Assembly: GCA_035544635.1 (NCBI GenBank)
Contig: DATKDQ010000299.1
Span: 1-8,036 of the forward strand
Reading direction: 5' to 3'
From: DATAFT01 sp035544635
Lineage (GTDB): Bacteria > Acidobacteriota > Thermoanaerobaculia > Multivoradales > Multivoraceae
Length of the DNA stretch: 8,036 nt
The translations under genes and the position numbers were made by a program. The notes below the pieces were generated by a model. It searched no databases. It was not told the DNA's origin and was given only the letters and a program-made list of their open reading frames with translations. Positions 1 through 5,909 of this stretch are shown here, in pieces. Numbering within the stretch: position 1 is the stretch's first letter; each line of letters begins with the position of its first letter.

Positions 1-401
1 AGGTTGATCCCGCCGAACGTCGGCTCGAGCAGGCGAACGCAGCGGATCAGCTCGCCGGCGTCCTCGGTGTCCAGCTCGAGGTCGAAGACGTTGACGTCCG
101 CGAAGCGCTTGAACAGGACGCCCTTCCCCTCCATGACCGGCTTCCCCGCCAGCGGGCCGATGTTGCCCAGGCCGAGCACGGCCGTGCCGTTCGTGACCAC
201 GGCGACGAGATTGCCACGACCCGTATAGCGGAACGCATCATCCGGTCGCTCCTGGATGCGCAGGCAGGGCACCGCCACTCCCGGCGTGTACGCCAGCGCG
301 AGGTCGCGTTGCGTGAGACAGGGCTTCGACGGCACCACCTCCAGCTTGCCAGGATTGCCGCCGTCGTGGTACGCCAGGACTTCACTCTCTCGAATGATCA
401 C
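1..401 (-). CDS. Malic enzyme, N-terminal part (runs off left edge)
   Basis: Cytosolic enzyme that oxidatively decarboxylates malate to pyruvate, making NAD(P)H. Only the first 133 complete residues are visible; the frame is open to base 1. The N-terminal malic enzyme domain is unmistakable: KLEVVPSKPCLTQRDLALAY at about residues 19-38, YTPGVA at 38-43, VVTNGTAVLGLGNIGPLAGK at 68-87 and MEGKGVLFKRFADV at 90-103. By family knowledge Y38 is the likely catalytic Tyr and K93 the likely catalytic Lys. The metal ligands and the NAD(P)-binding domain lie outside the window, so cofactor use and any C-terminal phosphotransacetylase-like domain (as in MaeB) cannot be judged. I chose the GTG at 401 because GGAG sits five bases upstream and the frame further upstream has no ATG or GTG and loses malic-enzyme character. 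It is divergent from the small membrane protein gene. Confidence 0.93.
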   Translation of the reverse strand, partial: MIIRESEVLAYHDGGNPGKLEVVPSKPCLTQRDLALAYTPGVAVPCLRIQERPDDAFRYTGRGNLVAVVTNGTAVLGLGNIGPLAGKPVMEGKGVLFKRFADVNVFDLELDTEDAGELIRCVRLLEPTFGGIN

Positions 402-554
402 GTTCGCTCCGATCGCGGGTCGCCCGTTGAAATAGGCACCGCCGGGCGCCGGGACAAGGCAGCTTGCGCGAGGCAGCGAGAGGACGTACCCATGCGGTGG
501 CCGCCCGATGCCAGGACACGCACGCGCGACCAGACCCGAACGCCGGAGCCGTCC
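402..554. other. Divergent intergenic region between malic enzyme and small membrane protein genes
   Basis: This gap of 153 bases must hold the control signals for both divergent genes. Apart from the weak leftward promoter-like pair I see only GC-rich short palindromic stretches (around 441-453) and two ribosome-site-like tracts on the plus strand: GAGAGGA (479-485) before an ATG at 492, and GGAG (545-548) before the ATG at 555. No convincing rightward promoter or operator was found. If translation of the small protein starts at 492, the gap shrinks to 90 bases. Confidence 0.5.
429..457 (-). promoter_or_regulatory. Possible sigma70-like promoter for the malic enzyme gene
   Basis: On the minus strand TTGTCC (452-457) and TATTTC (429-434) are 17 bases apart. 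The match to TTGACA/TATAAT is weak (4 of 6 and 3 of 6), but the position would put the transcript start about 20 bases before the GTG at 401, leaving just room for its GGAG ribosome site. This is a sequence-only guess. Confidence 0.2.
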
Positions 555-824
555 ATGCCCTGCCTTGGCGTGCTGTTCGCGCTGATCACGCCTCGCCTGC
601 TGATCGTCATCCTGTGGCTGTTCTCCGAATGGTTCACCGGTATATTCGACAGCCTGCTCTGGCCGATCCTCGGCTTCTTCTTCCTGCCCACGACGCTCCT
701 CTGGTACACCGCCGTGCAGCACTGGTGGGGCGGGGAGTGGCAGGCGCTTCAGATCATCGGGCTGGTCATCGCCCTCCTCATCGACACCTCCCCCGCGGCC
801 GGCAAGCGGAGAGAACGGGCATAG
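555..824 (+). CDS. Small integral membrane protein, three predicted helices
   Basis: The predicted product has 89 residues and is almost entirely hydrophobic. Likely membrane helices are at about residues 4-23 (contains ITPRLLIVILWLF), 34-54 (WPILGFFFLPTTLLWYTAV) and 64-77 (ALQIIGLVIALLID), followed by a short basic tail ending KRRERA. The opening MPCL and the PRLLIVILWLF, WLF..WF and PILGF..LP patterns resemble a widespread family of uncharacterised small membrane proteins found in high-GC bacteria; no function is known to me. I prefer the ATG at 555, with GGAG six bases upstream, because it begins exactly where the membrane pattern begins. An in-frame ATG at 492 also has a good ribosome site but would add 21 charged, low-complexity residues. 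The gene ends 31 bases before the gamma-glutamyltransferase gene on the same strand, so co-transcription is possible. Confidence 0.8.
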   Translation: MPCLGVLFALITPRLLIVILWLFSEWFTGIFDSLLWPILGFFFLPTTLLWYTAVQHWWGGEWQALQIIGLVIALLIDTSPAAGKRRERA

Positions 825-855
825 CATCGCCGGGTCACTGCACCAGGAGAGCTGA

Positions 856-2595
856 ATGAGCATCACCGACCTGCGACGCGCGCGCCGACGCCTGCCCGCC
901 GCCCTCGCCCTGGCGACCGCGTGCACGGCGGCACCCGCCCCCTCGAGCGTCGCGCCGGCGACTCCGCCCACCGGGCACGGCCTGGTCGTTTCCGCCAGCG
1001 CGATCGCGAGCGAAGCGGGGGCGGAGGTCCTGCGCGGGGGCGGCAACGCGGTCGACGCCGCCATTGCGACCGGTCTCGCGCTCGCCGTCACCTACCCGGC
1101 GGCCGGCAACATCGGCGGTGGCGGGTTCATGGTGATCCGCTTCCTCGACGGCAGGACAACCGCGTTCGACTTCCGCGAGAGGGCCCCGCAGGCCGCGTAT
1201 GCGACCATGTTCCTGGACACCGCCGGCGAGTACTCGAGCCGCATCCACCACTACAGCCATCTCGCGGTCGGTGTGCCGGGCACAGTGGCGGGGTTCGCAC
1301 TCGCGCACGAGCGGTACGGTACGGCCGAATGGAAGTCGCTCGTCCAGCCGGCCGTCGCACTGGCCCGCGACGGCTTCGACCTGCCGCTCGGACTCACGCG
1401 GTCGCTGGCGGGCTCGCTCGGCGCATTCGAGGCATACCCCGCCACCGTCGCCGCATTCTCGAAGGACGGCCAGCCGTACGCCGAGGGCGAACGCTTCCGC
1501 CAGCCCGACCTCGCCCGCACCCTCGAACGCATCCGCGACCACGGTCGCGACGGCTTCTATCTCGGCGAAACCGCGGCACTGCTGGCCGCCGAGATGCGAC
1601 GCGGCGGCGGCATCATCACCGAGGCCGACCTGGCCGCCTACGAGGCGAAGGAGCGCGTCCCCATCCACGGGACGTACCGCGGCTACGATCTCTACAGCAT
1701 GCCGCCGCCCAGCAGCGGCGGGGTGGCGCTCGTCCAGATGCTCAATATCCTGGAGGGCTTCGACCTCGCATCCCTCGGACACAACACTCCCGCCTACATC
1801 CACCACCTCGCCGAGGCGATGCGACTCGCCTTCCGCGACCGCGCTCGCCACCTCGCCGATCCCGCCTTCGCCGACGTGCCGGTGCTGCGACTCACGAGCA
1901 AGGAGTACGCGGCCGAGCTGCGATCCACCATCGACACCCGTCGCGCCGCGGCGTCATCGCCGTCGGACACCACCCTCGTCCACGAGAGCCCCGAGACCAC
2001 CCACTACTCCGTCGTGGATGGCGACGGCATGGCGGTCTCCGTCACCTACACGCTCGAAGCCGGGTACGGCTCCCGCATCGTCGTGCCCGGCGCCGGATTC
2101 CTCCTCAACAACGAGATGGGAGACTTCAACCCGCGCGCGGGCCTCACCACCGAGACCGGCCTCATCGGGACGGAGCCCAACCTGGTGCGGCCCCGACAGC
2201 GGATGCTCTCCAGCATGACCCCCACCATCCTCGCCCGGGATGGCAGGCTCGTCGCCGTGTTCGGCAGCCCCGGCGGCCGCACCATCATCAACACGGTGCT
2301 CCAGATGGCCCTCAACCTCATCGACTTCGAGATGACCATCGAGGATGCCGTCGCTTCGCCCCGCCTCCATCACCAGTGGCTTCCGGATCGCATCAGCATC
2401 GAGGCCGGCGGGATCACCGAGGCCGGACAGGCCGCCCTCCAGACAATGGGCCACACCGTCCGCGCCGGCGGCCGCCAGGGCGCCGTGCACGCCATCCTCA
2501 TCGATCCGCGGACCGGCACGCCCATCGGCGCGCCCGACCCGCGCGATCCCGACGCCGGCGCGGCCGGTGAGGCGTCGCGAGCGAGGGATCGTTGA
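856..2595 (+). CDS. ggt: Gamma-glutamyltransferase (gamma-glutamyltranspeptidase), probable lipoprotein
   Basis: The product is 579 residues, the normal size. It hydrolyses glutathione and other gamma-glutamyl compounds or transfers the glutamyl group, outside the cytoplasm, after self-cleavage into two subunits. An arginine-rich N-terminus, a short hydrophobic stretch and LALATAC put a plausible lipidation Cys at residue 23. The large subunit has GGGNAVDAA (61-69) and NIGGGGFMV (85-93). R107 in DFRE matches E. coli R114, the substrate carboxylate ligand. The small subunit should start at T381 of TTHYSVVDGDG, the catalytic Thr (E. coli T391). D423, S452-S453 and G473-G474 match E. coli D433, S462-S463 and G483-G484, a constant offset of ten. 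The lid-loop segment between D423 and S452 has the E. coli length, but the Y444 position is Thr (T434). AGGAGA lies five bases before the ATG. All key residues are intact, so an active enzyme is expected. Confidence 0.97.
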   Translation: MSITDLRRARRRLPAALALATACTAAPAPSSVAPATPPTGHGLVVSASAIASEAGAEVLRGGGNAVDAAIATGLALAVTYPAAGNIGGGGFMVIRFLDGRTTAFDFRERAPQAAYATMFLDTAGEYSSRIHHYSHLAVGVPGTVAGFALAHERYGTAEWKSLVQPAVALARDGFDLPLGLTRSLAGSLGAFEAYPATVAAFSKDGQPYAEGERFRQPDLARTLERIRDHGRDGFYLGETAALLAAEMRRGGGIITEADLAAYEAKERVPIHGTYRGYDLYSMPPPSSGGVALVQMLNILEGFDLASLGHNTPAYIHHLAEAMRLAFRDRARHLADPAFADVPVLRLTSKEYAAELRSTIDTRRAAASSPSDTTLVHESPETTHYSVVDGDGMAVSVTYTLEAGYGSRIVVPGAGFLLNNEMGDFNPRAGLTTETGLIGTEPNLVRPRQRMLSSMTPTILARDGRLVAVFGSPGGRTIINTVLQMALNLIDFEMTIEDAVASPRLHHQWLPDRISIEAGGITEAGQAALQTMGHTVRAGGRQGAVHAILIDPRTGTPIGAPDPRDPDAGAAGEASRARDR

Positions 2596-2630
2596 CTGTT
2601 ACGGTTCCAGAAATTTACGGTCGCGAAGTA
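2596..2630. other. Short convergent gap between ggt and the MOSC gene
   Basis: Thirty-five bases separate the stop codons of two converging transcripts. The stretch is noticeably richer in A and T than its surroundings but contains no clear GC hairpin followed by a T-run on either strand. No intrinsic terminator can be called here. Confidence 0.6.
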
Positions 2631-3098
2631 TCAGGTCGGGCGGGCGGCCCCGTCCTCCCAGGCGACGGGATCGCCGATCGAGATCTCGCCATCATCGAGG
2701 ACTTCGCCGAACGCGCCGCCGCTCCAGTCGGACTTGAGTGCTTCGCGGAGGCCCGGGAGGGACTCGTCCATGAGGTTGCAGGGCCGGGTCTCGCCGAAGA
2801 GACGGACGCGGCAGCGGCCGATGCGGAGGGTGCGGCCGTGGGAGTCACGGAGGTCGATGCCGCTGACCATGAGGTTGGCGCGTCGCGTGGAGGGGTCGGC
2901 GTTGGAGTCGAGCCCGGCGGTGACGCGGCGCCATGCCTCCTGCTCGATGATGGTGACCTGGCGGCGACCGCCCCGGTTTGCGTTGCCGGCGATGCCCTGG
3001 CCCGCATCCAGCCGGGCGGTGGGGGCGGCATCCATAGGGCCGCCCCTGGACCGCTTGATCCATATGCCTTCGAGTCGACCGAGGTCGGGGACCGTCAT
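2631..3098 (-). CDS. Stand-alone MOSC-domain protein
   Basis: The product has 155 residues and is essentially one MOSC domain, the fold of the C-terminal part of molybdenum cofactor sulfurases and of YiiM/mARC-type proteins. Visible landmarks: LDAGQGIAGNANRGGRRQVT (30-49) with IIEQEAW after it, RRANLMVSGIDL (72-83, the usual RxN..xSGxxL pattern), LRIGRCRVRLFGETRPCNLM (91-110) and GEISIGDPV (137-145). C107 in RPCN is at the conserved cysteine position thought to carry sulfur in this superfamily. The N-terminal MOSC_N barrel is absent, as is common in short members. The ATG at 3098 overlaps the TGA of the preceding ATPase gene (ATGA), and GGAG lies seven bases upstream, so it is the last gene of the leftward operon. 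The substrate is unknown; sulfur transfer or reduction of N-hydroxylated compounds are family possibilities only. Confidence 0.88.
   Translation of the reverse strand: MTVPDLGRLEGIWIKRSRGGPMDAAPTARLDAGQGIAGNANRGGRRQVTIIEQEAWRRVTAGLDSNADPSTRRANLMVSGIDLRDSHGRTLRIGRCRVRLFGETRPCNLMDESLPGLREALKSDWSGGAFGEVLDDGEISIGDPVAWEDGAARPT
3095..3098 (-). promoter_or_regulatory. ATGA stop/start overlap (ATPase to MOSC)
   Basis: Read leftward, ATG (3098-3096) of the MOSC gene shares two bases with TGA (3097-3095) of the ATPase gene. This fixes both ends and suggests coupled translation. Confidence 0.85.
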
Positions 3099-4303
3099 TC
3101 CCGCGCTCCGTGGGAGCTGTTGGAGTGGATTCCGTCTGCGAGAGCGGACCTGTGGAATCTGGAGCGGAGCGCACTGGAAGTGAAGCGGAAGCGGGTGGAG
3201 AAGTCGCCGTTGTCGAGATCGGCGACGCCGAGGTTGACGAGCGCGCCGGCGCGGACGGCGACGGCGAGGCGGTCCTCGACCACGAGTTCATCCTCGCCGA
3301 GCAGTCCGGCGAGCGCGAGTGCGTCGAACTCGGGAGGCAGGCGGGTGGCGGAGCGCAGGGCGGCCGAGACCGGCTCGGGGAGTGCGATGTCGGAGGCGTC
3401 GAGCTCGATGTCGGAGGCGAATACGAACTCGGCCTTTGGCTGATCGACGGTCCAGCGGTGGCCGGCGGGCAGGATGGCGCCGGCATCGCGAAGGCGGTGC
3501 ATATCGGCCACCATGGCCGAGGGGACGCCGCCGCCCTCGTCGAGGAGGGCGCCCGCCAGCCACTGGGCGGGGTGAGTGAGAGGGTATCGCTGCTCGATCC
3601 ACTCCCGGATTTCGTCGAGGGTCAGCGGCTCCATGCGGTGGTGGAGCAGCCGGTCGGCCGGCATCCGCTCGGGCAGGCGGTGAACGGCCTGGCGGTGGGC
3701 ACCGAGCCTGGGGGCCCTGCAGGTGGCGACGACGAGGAGCCGCACGCCGCCCTCGGCATCGATGACGAGGCGGCGCAGGGCCTCGACGGCCTCATCGCCG
3801 GCCAGGTGGAGATCATCGAGGAGCAGCGCGAGCGGCCGGCGCCGGGCGACGGCGGCCAGCTCGCGCGCGTGCTGGGACCGGGGCTCGGTCGGGCGCGTGC
3901 GGCGGCGCTTGCGCACGGCCTCGGTGGTGGCGGCGATGGCCTCGAGCACGTCCCCGATGCCGGGGATCGCGCCGAGCCAGTCCGGCAGGAGCTTGCGGAC
4001 GAATGCGCCGGTGCGGCGGCCGCCGAGCCGGCCGGACCATCCGGAGCGCTCGAGGGTGAGGGCGGCCCGGAGCACGACGTCGCCCGGGTCGCCATCGTTG
4101 AGATCGATGCGGAGTACTCGGATCCGTCGGCGGGGCAGCAGTGGCGAGGCCTGGATCTCGTCGAGGAGCGCGGAGCGGCCGATGCCGGGCTCGCCCTCGA
4201 ACAGCAGCATGCGGGCCCGTCCCTGCGCGGCGGCGGCGAGCTGGGCGGCGAACTGGTCGCGCTCGCGCTGCCGGCCGGGCAGTGCCCGGATCGAGTCGCT
4301 CAC
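3095..4303 (-). CDS. AAA-type ATPase, LuxR/STAND-like module without TPR tail
   Basis: The product has 402 residues. It opens with IRALPGRQRERDQFAAQL, the usual 'GRxxE' lead-in of AAA_16-like regulatory ATPases. The P-loop is GEPGIGRS (37-44): the invariant Walker A Lys is Arg 43 (codon CGC, read directly). A Walker B strand with two acids, LALLLDDLHLAG, lies at 158-169, and LLVVATCR at 189-196 matches the 'TYR' strand of such ATPases. After it come the helical and winged-helix-like parts, with LPPEFDALALAGLLGEDELV and a closing RFTSSALRSRF that corresponds to the FGHSLVQDVLHRSL motif of the first operon gene. The protein stops there, so the TPR half is missing. Start: GTG at 4303, whose GTGA overlaps the stop of the lipoprotein gene; the open frame further upstream reads antisense-like Arg/Pro/Gly-rich sequence and is not coding. 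Role unknown; probably regulatory or scaffolding. Confidence 0.85.
   Translation of the reverse strand: MSDSIRALPGRQRERDQFAAQLAAAAQGRARMLLFEGEPGIGRSALLDEIQASPLLPRRRIRVLRIDLNDGDPGDVVLRAALTLERSGWSGRLGGRRTGAFVRKLLPDWLGAIPGIGDVLEAIAATTEAVRKRRRTRPTEPRSQHARELAAVARRRPLALLLDDLHLAGDEAVEALRRLVIDAEGGVRLLVVATCRAPRLGAHRQAVHRLPERMPADRLLHHRMEPLTLDEIREWIEQRYPLTHPAQWLAGALLDEGGGVPSAMVADMHRLRDAGAILPAGHRWTVDQPKAEFVFASDIELDASDIALPEPVSAALRSATRLPPEFDALALAGLLGEDELVVEDRLAVAVRAGALVNLGVADLDNGDFSTRFRFTSSALRSRFHRSALADGIHSNSSHGARE
4300..4303 (-). promoter_or_regulatory. GTGA stop/start overlap (lipoprotein to ATPase)
   Basis: Read leftward, the GTG start (4303-4301) of the ATPase overlaps the TGA (4302-4300) ending the solute-binding protein. 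No good Shine-Dalgarno sequence precedes this GTG, so its translation probably depends on ribosomes finishing the upstream gene. Confidence 0.8.
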
Positions 4304-5907
4304 CGCGCGGCCGCCGGCTCGGCGGCGCCAGGGTCCCCGATCCACCAGCGCGCGGCGGAGGCGAAGGGACCGTTGACGTCTACGCGGACCCCGTGGAGCC
4401 GCGGGCCGACGGCCAGCATGCGCGGCGAATGGATCGTGTAGACGATCGGGACGTCGAGGGCGACTCTTCGCTGCAGCTCCGCATAGATCGCGCGCCGGTG
4501 CCCGTCCTCGATCACGGTCCCGAGGATGGCGACGAGCGAGTCGACCTGCGGGTCCGAATACGAGGCGAGGTTGCTGCCGCCGCCCGTGCGGAGCTCCTCG
4601 CCCGGGTTCGGCAGGACGATGGCGTCGGGCGAGAAGGCGAGCGCCATGAACGCGGGTCGCGCGTCGGGGTCCTGGAGCGCGGCGATGTAGGCGGCCCCCT
4701 CCATCAGCTGGATGCGCGCGTCCAACCCGGCCGACCGGAGCTGGGCCTGGACGACCGTCAGCAGGTTCTCGTACGGCCGGGGCCCGACCATCGTGAAGCG
4801 GAGCGGCCGTCCCTGGGCGTCGGCCCGAAGCGCGCCGGGCCCGGAGCGGGTCCAGCCGGCGCTGTCGAGGAGGAGCGCGGCCAGCGCTGTGTCGCCATCG
4901 GGTTGGAGCCACGCACTGTCGAGCCAGCGTGCCGCGCCGGCGGGCAGGAAGGTGCGGGCGGGTCTGGCGAGGGGGGACACCGCGGCGGCCAGCTGCGTGC
5001 GGTCGAGCGCGGCCGAGACCGCGCGCCGGACCCGCCGATCATCGAAGGGCGGTTGGCGCGTGTCGAGCGGCAGCACCTGCACCCTGGCCGGTTCGAGCGG
5101 GAGCGCGCTCAGTTCGGGGGCCGTCGCGACGTCGCGCGCACTCGATGATCCGAGCTCGCACACGTCGGCGCCACCGGTCTGCAGCTCGATGAGCGCCGTC
5201 GAAGCGTCCGGCAGCCCGCGCAGCACCAGCCGGTCCAGCAGCGGCCGACCCAGGTCCTGGGGGTATGTGGTGTTCGCTTCCAGCACGATCGAGCCATCGG
5301 CCGTGCGACCCCGGATCCGGAACGGCCCGCTGCCGACCGGCGTCCGGTGGTAAGGCAGGATGCGGAACGCTTCGCCCGTGACCGTGCCCAGGAGGTGCCG
5401 CGGCAGGATCGGCAGCGCGATGAACGGCTCGAGACCGGCGGCGTACGGCTCCGCGAACCGCAGCGTCACGGCGTTCGCCGCGGCGGTGACCTCATCGAGC
5501 GTCTCGAAGTCGGCGCGTCGAAAGTAGGGCATGGCGGTGTCCGCTGCCGCACGGATCGTCCAGGCGACGTCCTCCGCCGTCAGCGGCTGGCCGTCGTGCC
5601 AGGTCAGGTCATCGCGGATGTCGAACCGCAGCATCCGGCCCTCATCCTGCCACTCCCAGGAGCGGGCGAGGTGAGGGCGCACGCCGGCGGTGTCGTCATA
5701 GAGCACGAGGGGGGAGAAGAGCAGCGGCCGCAGGTCTGCCGCCGCCAGGTCGGGCGATACGAACGCGTTCAGCGCGTCCGGCAGCTCCGTGGCGCAGTAG
5801 ACGGCGGAGCCGCCGGCCATGGGCGAGGTGCCGGTGCCCGCGCCATCCCCGCCGCAGGCGAGCGCGGTGAGGACGAGCGCCGTCCAGCCGATCGTCGAAC
5901 TTGGCAT
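4300..5907 (-). CDS. Family 5 solute-binding lipoprotein (peptide/nickel ABC transporter type)
   Basis: The product has 535 residues, the usual size for DppA/OppA-type proteins. Its signal peptide MPSSTIGWTALVLTALAC gives a lipidation Cys at 18, followed by a Gly/Thr-rich linker to about 34. The mature part has the family hallmarks: a start rich in turn motifs (LPDALNAFVSPDL, 42-54), PHLARSWEW (78-86), then LRFDIRDDLTWHDGQPLTAE (93-112), the signature strand-turn-helix of SBP_bac_5, and later TPVGSGPFRI and FDDRRVRRAVSAALDR. It should sit on the outer face of a membrane and bind a peptide or similar small ligand. No permease or transporter ATPase gene is seen beside it; its neighbours are regulatory-type ATPases. 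The ATG at 5907 overlaps the preceding TGA (TGATG) and gives a clean signal peptide, whereas the 56-residue upstream extension is read-through of the neighbour's region. Ligand unknown. Confidence 0.92.
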   Translation of the reverse strand: MPSSTIGWTALVLTALACGGDGAGTGTSPMAGGSAVYCATELPDALNAFVSPDLAAADLRPLLFSPLVLYDDTAGVRPHLARSWEWQDEGRMLRFDIRDDLTWHDGQPLTAEDVAWTIRAAADTAMPYFRRADFETLDEVTAAANAVTLRFAEPYAAGLEPFIALPILPRHLLGTVTGEAFRILPYHRTPVGSGPFRIRGRTADGSIVLEANTTYPQDLGRPLLDRLVLRGLPDASTALIELQTGGADVCELGSSSARDVATAPELSALPLEPARVQVLPLDTRQPPFDDRRVRRAVSAALDRTQLAAAVSPLARPARTFLPAGAARWLDSAWLQPDGDTALAALLLDSAGWTRSGPGALRADAQGRPLRFTMVGPRPYENLLTVVQAQLRSAGLDARIQLMEGAAYIAALQDPDARPAFMALAFSPDAIVLPNPGEELRTGGGSNLASYSDPQVDSLVAILGTVIEDGHRRAIYAELQRRVALDVPIVYTIHSPRMLAVGPRLHGVRVDVNGPFASAARWWIGDPGAAEPAAAR

Positions 5908-5909
5908 CA
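5905..5909 (-). promoter_or_regulatory. TGATG stop/start overlap (TPR ATPase to lipoprotein)
   Basis: Read leftward, TGA (5909-5907) of the large ATPase shares one base with ATG (5907-5905) of the lipoprotein gene. A strong ribosome site is not evident just upstream, which again points to coupled translation. Confidence 0.85.

Noticed and set aside
47..385. Leftward open frame of 112 codons within the malic enzyme region
   Set aside because: Ser/Arg/Trp-rich shadow in another phase of the malic enzyme gene, which shows long contiguous family motifs.
835..1851. Leftward open frame of 338 codons opposite ggt
   Set aside because: Antisense shadow of the well-supported gamma-glutamyltransferase; composition is low complexity with no family motif.
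921..2570. Rightward open frame of 549 codons inside ggt in another phase
   Set aside because: Arg/Pro/His-rich out-of-frame translation of the ggt gene; no domain.
2592..3443. Rightward frame starting with TTG at the ggt stop codon, which looks like a coupled downstream gene
   Set aside because: It runs antisense through the MOSC gene and into the ATPase gene and shows no domain. The leftward MOSC frame has clear family motifs and a good ribosome site.
3110..4441. Rightward open frame of 443 codons opposite the short ATPase
   Set aside because: Gly/Glu/Ala-rich shadow of the leftward ATPase gene, typical of high-GC DNA. It has no recognisable domain, while the opposite strand has Walker motifs and a natural operon junction.
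4304..4912. N-terminal extension of the short ATPase up to base 4912
   Set aside because: The extra 203 codons lie wholly inside the solute-binding protein gene in another phase and read as Arg/Ala/Pro-rich noise. The GTG at 4303 begins the real domain.
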